Assembly: GCA_046331465.1 (NCBI GenBank)
Contig: JAXLQV010000001.1
Span: forward strand, 992,001-1,056,000
Reading direction: 5' to 3'
Source: UBA5066 sp046331465
GTDB taxonomy: Bacteria > Acidobacteriota > Thermoanaerobaculia > UBA5066
Length of the DNA stretch: 64,000 nucleotides
The notes under the pieces are model-generated. The model saw only the letters and a list, made by a program, of their open reading frames with translations, was not told the origin of the DNA and made no database searches. The translations under genes and the position numbers were made by a program. The number at the start of each line of letters is the position of its first letter. Position 1 is the stretch's first letter. Below are positions 9,965 through 18,466 of this stretch, piece after piece.

Positions 9965-10695
9965 CGAATGCCTCCACCCGGGATCGGCGCAGGCCCGGTT
10001 GCGGGCGCCTGGCGGGTCACGGTCCCCGTCGTCGGCCAGGTCGTCACGCCATAGCCGAACCCGCCCCAGTAGAGCGGGTTGTTGTTCAGCCGGTCCTGCT
10101 CCTCCTGGGCGCGCTTCCGGTCCTCTTCGGCCTGCCAGCGGGCCCGGTCGGCGGCGTTGGCGGCGTCGATCGCGCGCCTGTCGGACTCGAACCGGGCCTG
10201 GTCCGCCGCGGCGCTGGACTGCGCCATCTGCACCTCGGCGGGAGTCATCCACTCGCCCTCGTACTTCACGTAGCCGCGGGCGCGGTAGCTCTCCTCCTCG
10301 GTGAGCCACCGGCCGTCGACCTGCACGAATCCCAGCGCCCTCCTCGCCTCGGCGTCGTCGGGCGCCAGCGCCATGACCCTCTCGTAGGCGAGGCGCGACT
10401 GCCTCGAGAGTCCCCGGCTCGAGGCCCACTGGGCCAGCTTGCGCCAGCCGTCGACGTCCTGCTGACCGAGCGCGCTCGCCCGCGCGTCGTACTCGTCCAG
10501 CGACGAGGTCCCTTTCACGATGTGGTCGACCCGGTCCATCGAGAAGCCGACCGATCCGTCCCCGATGTCGATCGTGATCCGCTCCTCGTCCTGCTCGGTG
10601 ATCCGGCCGGTGAACTTGCCGCCCCCCTTCAGGAACACCTCGTCCGCGAGGAGGAGCCCGGGCATCAGCAGCAGTAGCGCAGCGATCTTTCTCAC
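9961..10695 (-). CDS. exported TPR-like protein of unknown function
   Basis: 244 aa, GTG start with a GGGAG site. A short signal peptide (KIAALLLLMPGLLLA) is followed by an SH3/OB-like beta segment (KGGGKFTGRITEQDEERITIDI), then a helical part with one TPR-like hairpin (LAYERVMALAPDDAEARRALG) and two short repeats ending VDGRWLTEEE and YEGEWMTPAEV. The later part is a charged coiled coil (about residues 160-205) and a Gly/Thr-rich tail. It is first in a two-gene unit with the LolA-like gene and has a good upstream promoter. The function is unknown; the beta segment and 'GRWLTxEE' units suggest an envelope scaffold. Confidence 0.72.
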   Translation of the reverse strand: MRKIAALLLLMPGLLLADEVFLKGGGKFTGRITEQDEERITIDIGDGSVGFSMDRVDHIVKGTSSLDEYDARASALGQQDVDGWRKLAQWASSRGLSRQSRLAYERVMALAPDDAEARRALGFVQVDGRWLTEEESYRARGYVKYEGEWMTPAEVQMAQSSAAADQARFESDRRAIDAANAADRARWQAEEDRKRAQEEQDRLNNNPLYWGGFGYGVTTWPTTGTVTRQAPATGPAPIPGGGIR

Positions 10696-10718
10696 GAAGG
10701 TCTCCCTCGACGGACGGC

Positions 10719-10748
10719 AGTCTGATCCCGGCCGTAGAGCAGTGTCAA
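10719..10748 (-). promoter_or_regulatory. sigma70-like promoter for the TPR/LolA-like pair
   Basis: On the minus strand a perfect -35 TTGACA (10743-10748) is followed after 18 nt by CAGACT (10719-10724) as the -10. Transcription would begin about 15-20 nt before the GTG start at 10695. A CCCCATCGGGG palindrome at about 10752-10762 lies just upstream of the -35 and could be a regulator site. This is the best match to a sigma70 consensus that I found in the window. Confidence 0.55.
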
Positions 10749-10809
10749 TTGCCCCATCGGGGTGAATTTGGCGATCGCTTCGATCGCGGCTCCTCCGCGA
10801 GAGCGAGCC

Positions 10810-11928
10810 TCAGAACCGGACGTAGAGGGTCAGGCGCGCGATCAGGTCGTCGTCGGGAGCGGGGCGCCCGTCGGTCTCGCGGTAGGCGACGTACTCGAGG
10901 TTCGGGATGACGCTGATCATCCGGTGGACCCGGTACTCCAGCCCCAGAATCCCGAGATCGAACTTCGTGTCGGCGGCCAGGCCCAGGTACGGGATGTCGC
11001 CGGCGTCGGGGATGCCGTCGAAGGAGCGGTCGACGCGCGCGAGGAGGCTCAGCTTCTCCCCGACGTCCCAGGCGCCGAAGAGCGAGGCCACGGAGACGGT
11101 CTGGTCCGGTCCCGCCGTCGCCGTTCTCGTCTGGGTCGCGTACTCGACGCCGTAGCGGCTCCGGGCTCCCTTGTAACCGACGAAGGCGTGGAACGTGCTG
11201 CGGTCGGTCGAGTCCGGGCGGTCCTCGGTGTCGGCGTAGGCCTCGACGACGAGCTCCTTCGTCGGCAGGTACGCGACCGAGAGCATCGCCTTCTTCCCGT
11301 CGTTGGTCTCGCCCCCTTCGCCGGCGCCGTTGCCGAGCATCGCGTGCCAGGCGAGCTTCCCGTCCGCCGCCTTCCCCTTCCAGGCCACGCCGAAGTCGCG
11401 CGAGCCGCCGAGGCGATAGAGGTCGAGCGGCGTCTTCTCGACGGCGCGGTAGCCCCAGAAGTTCTCGACCCGCTCGAAGGTGGGGGAGGACGAGATGCCG
11501 AAGGTGAGCTCGTGACCCTTGTCCTTCCAGGCCACGTAAGCGTCCTTGACGAACGGCGTCATCTTCGCGCTGCTCTCGAAGTCCCCCGGGCTGTTGACCT
11601 CGAGGCGGAACCGGGCCGACCACGCCTTCGCCACGTCCACGTCGAACGTCAGGTAGCCGCGCCGCAGCCAGAAGCCCCACTGCCCGTCCACGTCCGGGTC
11701 GTGGTGAGCGAGGACCGCGTACGCGTCGCCGAAGAGGAGGCCGCTGATCTCGACCCTCTCGTACCACTTCTTCTCGACCGGCTTCGTGCCTGCCGGTGCG
11801 GGCTCCGTCGCCTCGGCCGGCGTCGCCGGGACGGGCGCCGACGGGGGCGTCTGCTGCGCCGCGAGGGGCGCGGCGATCGCCAGGACGGCGGCGAGCAGGG
11901 GAGAATGGCGAGCGGACGGTGAAACCAT
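10810..11928 (-). CDS. outer-membrane porin-like beta-barrel
   Basis: 372 aa with a signal peptide (LLAAVLAIAAPLAAQQ), a Pro/Ala linker (residues ~28-50) and about sixteen amphipathic strands with frequent Tyr/Trp/Gly. It ends in LYVRF, and a terminal Phe is the usual BAM recognition signal. WGFWLRRGYLTFDVDV and LEYRVHRMISVIPNLEYVAYRETD resemble phosphate-selective or general porins of OprO/P type, but the specificity cannot be read. Its start codon at 11926-11928 overlaps the start codon of the divergent lipoprotein gene, and no clear ribosome site precedes it, so the real start might lie slightly downstream. Confidence 0.75.
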   Translation of the reverse strand: MVSPSARHSPLLAAVLAIAAPLAAQQTPPSAPVPATPAEATEPAPAGTKPVEKKWYERVEISGLLFGDAYAVLAHHDPDVDGQWGFWLRRGYLTFDVDVAKAWSARFRLEVNSPGDFESSAKMTPFVKDAYVAWKDKGHELTFGISSSPTFERVENFWGYRAVEKTPLDLYRLGGSRDFGVAWKGKAADGKLAWHAMLGNGAGEGGETNDGKKAMLSVAYLPTKELVVEAYADTEDRPDSTDRSTFHAFVGYKGARSRYGVEYATQTRTATAGPDQTVSVASLFGAWDVGEKLSLLARVDRSFDGIPDAGDIPYLGLAADTKFDLGILGLEYRVHRMISVIPNLEYVAYRETDGRPAPDDDLIARLTLYVRF

Positions 11929-12418
11929 GACGAGGACATTCTCTTTCAGGTCGACGCGGGCTGCGATCGCGATCGCGCTCCTTTTCGGAGCCGCCGTGGC
12001 CTGCGGCCCCCGGGGCGGCGAGCGGGTAGAACCGCCGGCGCCGGCTGCGACGTCTCTGCCGGCGACGGCTCCGACCGCGCCAGCAGTCCCGTCGGCTGCC
12101 TCGGCCGCGGTCGTGGAGCTCGATCGACTTAAGGGCCGCTGGCTCCGCGCGGACGGCGGCTACATCCTCGAAGTCCGGTCGATCTCGCCGGAAGGGAAGG
12201 TCGACGCGGCGTACCTGAACCCGCGCCCGATCCACGTGGCGCGCGCGGAGGCCCTGCGGCAAGGCGAAGCCCTCACGCTCTTCGTCGAGCTGCGCGACGC
12301 GAACTATCCCGGGAGCACGTACAGGCTCACGTACGACCCCGCCCGCGACGTCCTCGCGGGTCTCTACTTCCAGGCGCTCGAGCAGCAGACGTTCGACGTC
12401 GAGTTCGTGAGGCGGTAG
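11927..12418 (+). CDS. putative lipoprotein of unknown function
   Basis: 163 aa. The N-terminus (TRAAIAIALLFGAAVACG) looks like a lipoprotein signal with Cys26 as the candidate lipidated residue; the lipobox AVAC is imperfect. An Ala/Pro/Thr linker (about 34-62) precedes a beta-rich domain beginning LDRLKGRWLRADGGYILEV and ending in a YDPARDVLAGLYFQA motif, which resembles small domains that report the 'amount of substance remaining' in lipocalin-like or META-like folds. I do not assign a function. The ATG overlaps the divergent porin start by two bases. A hairpin terminator follows. Confidence 0.7.
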   Translation: MTRTFSFRSTRAAIAIALLFGAAVACGPRGGERVEPPAPAATSLPATAPTAPAVPSAASAAVVELDRLKGRWLRADGGYILEVRSISPEGKVDAAYLNPRPIHVARAEALRQGEALTLFVELRDANYPGSTYRLTYDPARDVLAGLYFQALEQQTFDVEFVRR

Positions 12419-12443
12419 GGGCGGCGCTTCGCTCGCCGCGATT

Positions 12444-12484
12444 CGCGGGCCGCATCCCCCTACCGGAGGGTGCGGCCCGCGTTT
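12444..12484 (+). terminator. intrinsic terminator after lipoprotein gene
   Basis: An 11-bp perfect stem (12444-12454 with 12471-12481), extended by C:G pairs towards the loop and followed by TTT. It sits 26 bp after the lipoprotein stop and before the convergent sulfatase end. Confidence 0.6.
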
Positions 12485-12541
12485 CTGCGGCCCGCGTTTC
12501 GAAGGAGCGGACGCTCCGTCGGGACGGGGGCCCGACGCCGG

Positions 12542-14992
12542 CTAGTCGCGCGCCAGCGCGCGCTGCGCCTCCAGCTCGAGGGCCTCGTACGAGGCCTTCT
12601 CGACCGTGACCCCGACTCCCTGGATCGTCCCGCCGTGGAACGTGCCGGGCGTCCTGTACTCGGCGCTCACCGCATCGCCGCTGTCGAACCCGACGCAGAG
12701 CCCGTCGCCGGAGAGCGTGAACTTGCCCGCCTGCGTCTTCATCGGCCCCTCGGCGACCACCTGGTCGTTCACGTAGAGCTTCATCGTGCCGAGGGACTCG
12801 TGGTGCGGGCCGGCGCCGGTCCTCGTGAACTCCATGCCCACCGTGTACTTGCCGGGCTTCAGCTCGACCGACGAGACGAACTTCTGCTCCGGCTTGATGC
12901 CGAGGAAGTTGTAGACGTAGTAGAGCCTGTGGTCCTTGACGAAGAGCGAGTGGCCGCCGAACCGCGAGCCGTGCGCGAAGATCACGCCGCCCGCGTCCGC
13001 GTCCCTGATCTCGACGTTCGCGAGGATCTTGTACGAGCGGTTGCGCACGTTGACTGCGGCGCCTTCGGGCACCGGGGCCGTACCCGGGTAGTAGACGTAA
13101 CGATCACGCGCCGGCTCGGCCGAGGGGCGCTCGATCGTGAGGAGCTCCATTGCGGTCCGGTCGTCCATCGGGAGAGCGAGGTTGACCCGGGCCTCCTCGT
13201 CCCACGCCTTCTTCAGCGCCGCGACCTTCTCGGGGTTCTGCTTCGCGAGGTCGGTCGACTCCGAACGGTCCACGTCCACGTGGAAGAGCTGCCACTGGTC
13301 CTGGTCGAAGTGCCCCTTGCCGGTGAACGGGGCGTGCACGGCGGCGGCCACCCAGCCGTCCTCCCAGATCCCGCGGGTGCCGAGCATCGCGTAGAACTGG
13401 CGCTTCTTGTGCGTCGGGGCATCCGGGACCGCGTCGAACGTGTACTTCATCGACACGCCCGAGAGCGGGAACTGCTCGACACCTCGATACACCTTCGGCA
13501 TCTCGAGGCCGACGATCTCGAGGAGCGTCGGCACGATGTCGACCGAGTGGTGGTACTGGCTGCGGAGCTCGCCACGGGCCTTGATCCCCTTCGGCCAGGA
13601 GATGACGAGCGGGCAGGCCGTGCCGCCCGAATACTGCGAGTAGCGCTTGAACATCCGGTACGGCGTCGAGAACGCGGTCGCCCATCCGGTCGGGAAGTGG
13701 CCGTAGGTGTCCGGCCCGCCGAGCCTGGCCATCATCCCCATGTTCTCGGCGAGATCGTCGGGATAGCCGTTGAAGAACTTGTTCTCGTTGACGGAGCCGT
13801 TCGGCGTCCCCTCGCCGGACGTGCCGTTGTCGGCCGCGTAGAAGACGATGGTGTTCTCGAGCTGGCCGGACTGCTCCAGGTAGTCGATGACGCGGCCGAT
13901 CTGGACGTCGGTGTACTCGGAGAACCCGGCCCACACCTCGGCCATGTGCGAGAAGAGCTTCTTCTCGTCGGCGTTCAGCGTGCTCCACGGGCGCACGGCG
14001 TCCGCGGGGTTCGCCTGGGACTCGGGCATCGGGTTGATCGGCGTGAGCTGCGTTCCCTTCGGCAGGACGCCCTTCGCGATCATCCGCTCGAGCACCCAGC
14101 TGCGATACGCGTCGTAGCCGTCGTCGAACTTGCCCTTGTACTTGTCGATGTACTCCTGCGGCGCGTGGTGCGGGGCGTGATTGGCGCCCGGGTTGTAGAA
14201 CATGAACCACGGCTTCGAGGGGCTCGTGGCCTTCTGGCTCCGGAGCATCCGGAGCGCCTGGTCGGCCAGGTCCCTGGAGAGGTGATAGCCCTGCTCCGGC
14301 GAGGCCGGCGGCTCGATGAAGTGGTTGTCCTCGACGAGGTCCGGGTACCACTGGTTGGTCTCGCCGCCGATGAACCCGTAGTAGCGCTCGAAGCCCTGGC
14401 CGAGAGGCCACGTCTTGCGGTCGCCTCCTTCGGCGACGTCCTGCTCGGGGACGTTGTGGTTCTTCCCCAGCCAGAACGTGCTGTAGCCGCTGTCCTGGAG
14501 GATCTGCGCGACGGTCGCAGCCTGGGGCGGGATGCGGCCGGCCCAGCCCGGGAAGCCGTTGGAGCCCTCGGTGATGGCGGCCATGCCGTTGAGCGTGTGG
14601 TTGCGCCCCGTCAGGAGCGTGGAGCGCGTCGGCGAGCAGAGGGCGACGGTGTGCCACTGCGTGTAGGTCAGGCCGCTGGCCGCCAGCCTGTCCATCGTCG
14701 GCATGTGGATCCGTCCACCGTAGGGCGACCAGGCGGCCTGCCCGGTGTCGTCGTAGAGGATGAAGAGGATGTTCGGCGCGCCCGCCGGTGCCTTCTTCGG
14801 CGTGAACGGCCCCCAGTCGGCCTTCGAGTCGCGGACGTCGAGCTTGATGACGCCCTTGAAGTCCTTGTAGGGTCCGACGGGCTGGTCCCCTGCGCCTGCC
14901 TGCTGAGCGCCGAGCCGGGCCGGCGACGTCGCCGCCAGGGTCGCGAGAGCGAGTCCGAGCCACAGGGCCCTCGACATTCGCCTGGGTTCCAT
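12542..14992 (-). CDS. exported arylsulfatase with C-terminal beta domain
   Basis: 816 aa. It hydrolyses sulfate esters in the periplasm or outside. A signal peptide (ALWLGLALATLAATSPARLGAQ) is followed by an alkaline-phosphatase-fold sulfatase domain: metal site NILFILYDDTG with its paired Asp, then CSPTRSTLLTGR, where the cysteine of the C-x-P-x-R motif is converted to formylglycine in this family. HHAPHHAPQEY and FYAADNGTSGEG provide further metal/sulfate ligands. After about residue 560 there is an extra beta-rich domain, as in long 'AtsA-like' arylsulfatases of about 780 aa. I chose the ATG at 14992 over the long upstream frame because AAGGAGGG precedes it and the signal peptide follows. 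No formylglycine-generating enzyme gene lies in the window. It differs clearly from the two shorter sulfatases further right. Confidence 0.9.
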   Translation of the reverse strand: MEPRRMSRALWLGLALATLAATSPARLGAQQAGAGDQPVGPYKDFKGVIKLDVRDSKADWGPFTPKKAPAGAPNILFILYDDTGQAAWSPYGGRIHMPTMDRLAASGLTYTQWHTVALCSPTRSTLLTGRNHTLNGMAAITEGSNGFPGWAGRIPPQAATVAQILQDSGYSTFWLGKNHNVPEQDVAEGGDRKTWPLGQGFERYYGFIGGETNQWYPDLVEDNHFIEPPASPEQGYHLSRDLADQALRMLRSQKATSPSKPWFMFYNPGANHAPHHAPQEYIDKYKGKFDDGYDAYRSWVLERMIAKGVLPKGTQLTPINPMPESQANPADAVRPWSTLNADEKKLFSHMAEVWAGFSEYTDVQIGRVIDYLEQSGQLENTIVFYAADNGTSGEGTPNGSVNENKFFNGYPDDLAENMGMMARLGGPDTYGHFPTGWATAFSTPYRMFKRYSQYSGGTACPLVISWPKGIKARGELRSQYHHSVDIVPTLLEIVGLEMPKVYRGVEQFPLSGVSMKYTFDAVPDAPTHKKRQFYAMLGTRGIWEDGWVAAAVHAPFTGKGHFDQDQWQLFHVDVDRSESTDLAKQNPEKVAALKKAWDEEARVNLALPMDDRTAMELLTIERPSAEPARDRYVYYPGTAPVPEGAAVNVRNRSYKILANVEIRDADAGGVIFAHGSRFGGHSLFVKDHRLYYVYNFLGIKPEQKFVSSVELKPGKYTVGMEFTRTGAGPHHESLGTMKLYVNDQVVAEGPMKTQAGKFTLSGDGLCVGFDSGDAVSAEYRTPGTFHGGTIQGVGVTVEKASYEALELEAQRALARD

Positions 14993-15293
14993 GTGCAGTC
15001 CCTCCTTCTTCACGATGTGGATCTGGTGTCCTGGATCGTCCGCACCCCTGCGGCGCGGTCGTCGGACGGGATCACGGAGAGCACGCCGATCGTCTTCACC
15101 GGGACCCTCGGCCTTTTCGCCCAGTTTAGCTCCCGCCGCCGCAGGGACGCGGGATCGAGACCCGATTCGGGCGCTCGCGCGACGCGAGATTCCGGTCTCG
15201 GGGGGGCCGGCCCCGGTCTCCCGCGAAGAGCGGGCTACCGCATACTCGATGCTGGCCGAGGGGTCTCGTGACACGGGCGTGCCGGAGGTTTGA
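14993..15293. promoter_or_regulatory. 301-bp divergent intergenic region
   Basis: Separates the sulfatase (leftward) from the GH63 gene (rightward). No convincing protein is encoded here. A CATACT -10-like hexamer lies at 15241-15246, about 48 bp before the GH63 ATG, and a GC-rich near-inverted repeat lies around 15210-15240. The GH63 gene has a strong GGAGG site at 15285-15289. The sulfatase ribosome site AAGGAGGG lies at the left edge. No clear operator is visible. Confidence 0.35.
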
Positions 15294-17966
15294 ATGAACA
15301 TCTACGACACCCGCGAAGGCGCCCGCCTGGCGACGAATCGGGAGCGCACGAAGCCCTGGGCCCTTTGGGGACCGTATCTTTCGGAACGCGCCTGGGGCAC
15401 CGTCCGGGAGGACTACAGCGCCGACGGCGACGCCTGGAGCTACTTCCCCCACGACCACGCCCGGTCGCGAGCCTACCGCTGGAACGAGGACGGTCTCGGC
15501 GGGATCTGCGACGACCGCCAGCTCCTCTGCTTCGCCCTCTCGCTCTGGAACGGCCACGACCCGATCCTCAAGGAGCGGATGTTCGGCCTGAGCGGACCCC
15601 AGGGAAACCACGGCGAGGACGTCAAGGAGTACTACTTCTACCTGGACTCGACGCCGACGCACTCGTCGATGAAGTTCCTCTACAAGTACCCGCAGGCCGA
15701 GTTCCCCTACGCCCGGCTCGTCGAGGAGAACCGCCGTCGGGACAAGTCGCAGCCGGAATTCGAGCTCGTGGACACCGGGGTCTTCGACGCGGGCCGCTAC
15801 TTCGACGTCGTCGTCGAGTACGCCAAGATCGAGGCCGACGACATCCTGATCCGAATTGGCGTCAGCAACCGGGGCCCGGAGGCGGCGCCGATCGAGGTGC
15901 TGCCGACGCTCTGGTTCCGCAACACCTGGAGCTGGGGCCGTGACGATCGCCGCCCGTCGATCGGCGCGCGAGGAGAAGACACTCTCCTCGCCACGCACTG
16001 GTATCTGGGCGAGTACGCGCTCTACTGCGCGGGCGCCGACGAGCTCTTGTTCACGGAGAACGAGACGAACAGCGAGCGGCTGTACGGTGCCCGGTCGCAG
16101 GTCCCCCACGTCAAGGACGCCTTTCACGAGTGCGTCGTGAGCGGCCGGCGCGAGGCCGTGAATGCGGCTCGCACCGGGACGAAGGCTGCCGCCCGCTACT
16201 CCCGTACCGTCGCCGCCGGCGAGACGATCACCCTCGAGCTCCGCCTGGCGTCCCTGCAGGGCGGGAAGCTGCTCGACGCTCCCTTCGCGGACTCGGACGC
16301 CCTCTTCACGCAGCGCAGGGAGGAAGCGGACGAGTTCTATGGCGTCGTCCTCCCTCCGAAGCTCTCCCCGGACGCCCGGATGGTGGCACGCCAGGCCTTT
16401 GCGGGGATGCTCTGGTCGAAGCAGTTCTTCCACTACGTCGTCCGGGACTGGCTGGAGGGCGACCCGGGGCAGCCGAGCCCGCCACCCGGGCGACGGCACG
16501 GGCGCAACCATGCGTGGACGAACCTGTACGCCCGCGACGTGATCTCGATGCCCGACAAGTGGGAATTCCCCTGGTTCGCCGCCTGGGACCTCGGGTTTCA
16601 CTGCGTCACCCTGGCGCACGTCGATCCGCAGTTCGCCAAGGAGCAGATCCTCCTGATGCTGCGCGAGTGGTACATGCACCCGAACGGACAGGTCCCGGCC
16701 TACGAGTGGGACTTCGGCGACGTCAACCCGCCGGTTCTTTCCCTGGCCGCCGTCGCGCTGTTCGACGTCGAGCGTCGCCGCACCGGGGTCGCCGACTACG
16801 ACTTCCTGGAGCGAGCCTTCCAGAAGATGCTCCTGAACTTCACCTGGTGGGTCAACCGGAAGGACGCGCTCGGGAACAACATCTTCCAGGGCGGCTTTCT
16901 CGGGATGGACAACATCGGCATCTTCGACCGCAATCACCTGCCGCCCGGCTACATGCTGGGACAGGCCGACGGCACCAGCTGGATGGCGGCGTTCGCCAAG
17001 AACCTGCTGACGATCGCCCTGATGCTCGCGAAGCGGGACCCCGTCTACGAGGACATCGCGAGCAAGTTCTGGGAGCACTACCTCTACGTGGCCGGCGCGA
17101 TGAACAGCCCGCGGGATCCGGCCGGTTCGCTCTGGGACGAGGAGGACGGGTTCTTCTACGACCACCTGCTCTCGCAGGACAGGGAGCCCCTGGCCCTGCG
17201 CGCCCGCACCATGGTGGGCTTCGTCCCCATGTTCGGGGCGGCGACGGTGCCCGCCGACACCTTCGAGCAGTTCCCGGGCTTCAACAACCGCCGCGAATGG
17301 TTCATCCGTCATCGGCCGGACCTCATCGAGAGCGTCGGACCGATGGTCGTCCCCGGGCCCAACGACAACGTGGTCCTCGGCCTCGTGCGGCCGGAGCAGC
17401 TGCGGCGCATGCTTTCCCGCATGCTGGACGAGGACGAGTTCCTGTCGCCCCACGGGATCCGCTCGGTCTCGCGCCATCACAAGGACAACCCGATGGTGCT
17501 CCACCTGGGAGGGCAGGAGTACCGGCTGGACTACGAGCCGGGCGAGTCGCGGACGGACCTCTTCGGGGGCAACTCCAACTGGCGGGGTCCGATCTGGATG
17601 CCCGTCAATTTCCTGATCCTGCTCGCGCTGCGCCAGTACCACGACTACTACGGAGAGGACTTCCTGGTCGAGTGCCCGACCGGCTCCGGCACCAGGCTGA
17701 ACCTCGAGCAGGTCGTGCAGGAGCTGAGACGCCGCCTGGCGCGCATCTTCCTCCGCGACGGAGACGGCCGGCGCGCCGTCTTCGGCTCCTGCGAGCTGTT
17801 CCAGACCGATCCGTACTGGCGCGACCTGGTCCCGTTCCACGAGTACTTCCACGGCGACACCGGCCGCGGGTGTGGCGCCAGCCACCAGACGGGATGGACG
17901 GGATTGATCGCGCAGATCCTGATCGACCTGCACGACGACGCGGACGCGAGCCCGAGCGCCTCGTGA
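15294..17966 (+). CDS. GH63-type (MGH1-like) glucosidase, copy 1
   Basis: 890 aa with no signal peptide, so cytoplasmic. The sequence matches the bacterial glucosidase/mannosylglycerate-hydrolase-like group of GH63: an N-terminal beta-sandwich (YLSERAWGTVREDYS, RAYRWNEDGLGGI, ERMFGL), then an (alpha/alpha)6 barrel with YEWDFGDVNPP (about residue 475), GGFLGMDNIGIFDR (about 532) and NSNWRGPIWMPVNF (about 761). GASHQTGWTG lies near the C-terminus. These proteins cleave alpha-glucosidic (or mannosyl-glycerate) bonds in small oligosaccharides, trehalose-like or compatible solutes; the exact substrate is unknown. A closely related second copy is at 37166. The ATG follows GGAGGTTTGA. The DUF2252 gene lies convergent, 500 bp downstream. 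Confidence 0.87.
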   Translation: MNIYDTREGARLATNRERTKPWALWGPYLSERAWGTVREDYSADGDAWSYFPHDHARSRAYRWNEDGLGGICDDRQLLCFALSLWNGHDPILKERMFGLSGPQGNHGEDVKEYYFYLDSTPTHSSMKFLYKYPQAEFPYARLVEENRRRDKSQPEFELVDTGVFDAGRYFDVVVEYAKIEADDILIRIGVSNRGPEAAPIEVLPTLWFRNTWSWGRDDRRPSIGARGEDTLLATHWYLGEYALYCAGADELLFTENETNSERLYGARSQVPHVKDAFHECVVSGRREAVNAARTGTKAAARYSRTVAAGETITLELRLASLQGGKLLDAPFADSDALFTQRREEADEFYGVVLPPKLSPDARMVARQAFAGMLWSKQFFHYVVRDWLEGDPGQPSPPPGRRHGRNHAWTNLYARDVISMPDKWEFPWFAAWDLGFHCVTLAHVDPQFAKEQILLMLREWYMHPNGQVPAYEWDFGDVNPPVLSLAAVALFDVERRRTGVADYDFLERAFQKMLLNFTWWVNRKDALGNNIFQGGFLGMDNIGIFDRNHLPPGYMLGQADGTSWMAAFAKNLLTIALMLAKRDPVYEDIASKFWEHYLYVAGAMNSPRDPAGSLWDEEDGFFYDHLLSQDREPLALRARTMVGFVPMFGAATVPADTFEQFPGFNNRREWFIRHRPDLIESVGPMVVPGPNDNVVLGLVRPEQLRRMLSRMLDEDEFLSPHGIRSVSRHHKDNPMVLHLGGQEYRLDYEPGESRTDLFGGNSNWRGPIWMPVNFLILLALRQYHDYYGEDFLVECPTGSGTRLNLEQVVQELRRRLARIFLRDGDGRRAVFGSCELFQTDPYWRDLVPFHEYFHGDTGRGCGASHQTGWTGLIAQILIDLHDDADASPSAS

Positions 17967-18045
17967 AACCGGGGAACTCGTCGGCCGCTGGAAGGCGTCG
18001 AGGCACGCAGGCCCGCGCCTACCGTCCGGCGCCCGGACGCCCCGG

Positions 18046-18450
18046 TCAGCGGGCGAACAGGGCCGCGAGGCCCGCCAGGATCGCGACGGTGACGAGGCCG
18101 GCGATGGAGAGGCTGAGCGGGAACTGCGAGATGCGGAGCTCCTCGCCGCGCCGAAGCCGTCCGAGCGTTCTCCACTGCGAAATGGCCGCCAGGAGCGTCG
18201 CGACGGCCGAGAGGACGATGAGCGACAGGCCGAACTGGATCGCGGCCTGGTGGATCGCGACGGACTCCGGCGACGGGTACTTCTCGCGCAGGGACCGGAA
18301 GAACCCCACGAGCCCGAAGCCGAAGCTGCCCATCGCGAGCGTCGTCCGGATCCAGGCGAGCATGGTCCGGTCGAGGGCGAGCTGGGTCCGGTAGGCGGCG
18401 AATCCCGTTCGCGTCTTCGCGAGGTCGGTCCGTGGGTCGACGGCGCTCAT
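18046..18450 (-). CDS. DUF202-family small membrane protein
   Basis: 134 aa with three hydrophobic segments: about residues 33-52, 70-92 and 112-132. The N-terminal motif AAYRTQLALDRTMLAWIRTTLAMGSFGFG is the DUF202 (YidH-type) signature, in which the RTxLAWxRT element is conserved. The biochemical role is unknown in this family; in eukaryotes related sequences occur in VTC polyphosphate-polymerase complexes. It is the last gene of the leftward envelope cluster, 16 bp after DUF2252. No strong ribosome site is seen before its ATG. Confidence 0.85.
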   Translation of the reverse strand: MSAVDPRTDLAKTRTGFAAYRTQLALDRTMLAWIRTTLAMGSFGFGLVGFFRSLREKYPSPESVAIHQAAIQFGLSLIVLSAVATLLAAISQWRTLGRLRRGEELRISQFPLSLSIAGLVTVAILAGLAALFAR

Positions 18451-18466
18451 GCTGCTGGAGACCTTT

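Noticed and set aside
8612..10761. A shared 12-base TGCCCCATCGGG (8612-8623 minus, 10750-10761 plus) in two intergenic regions, with a partial match near 27411.
   Set aside because: A single 12-base match between two places in a 64-kb GC-rich window can occur by chance. I note its palindromic look but cannot claim a regulon without a genome-wide search.
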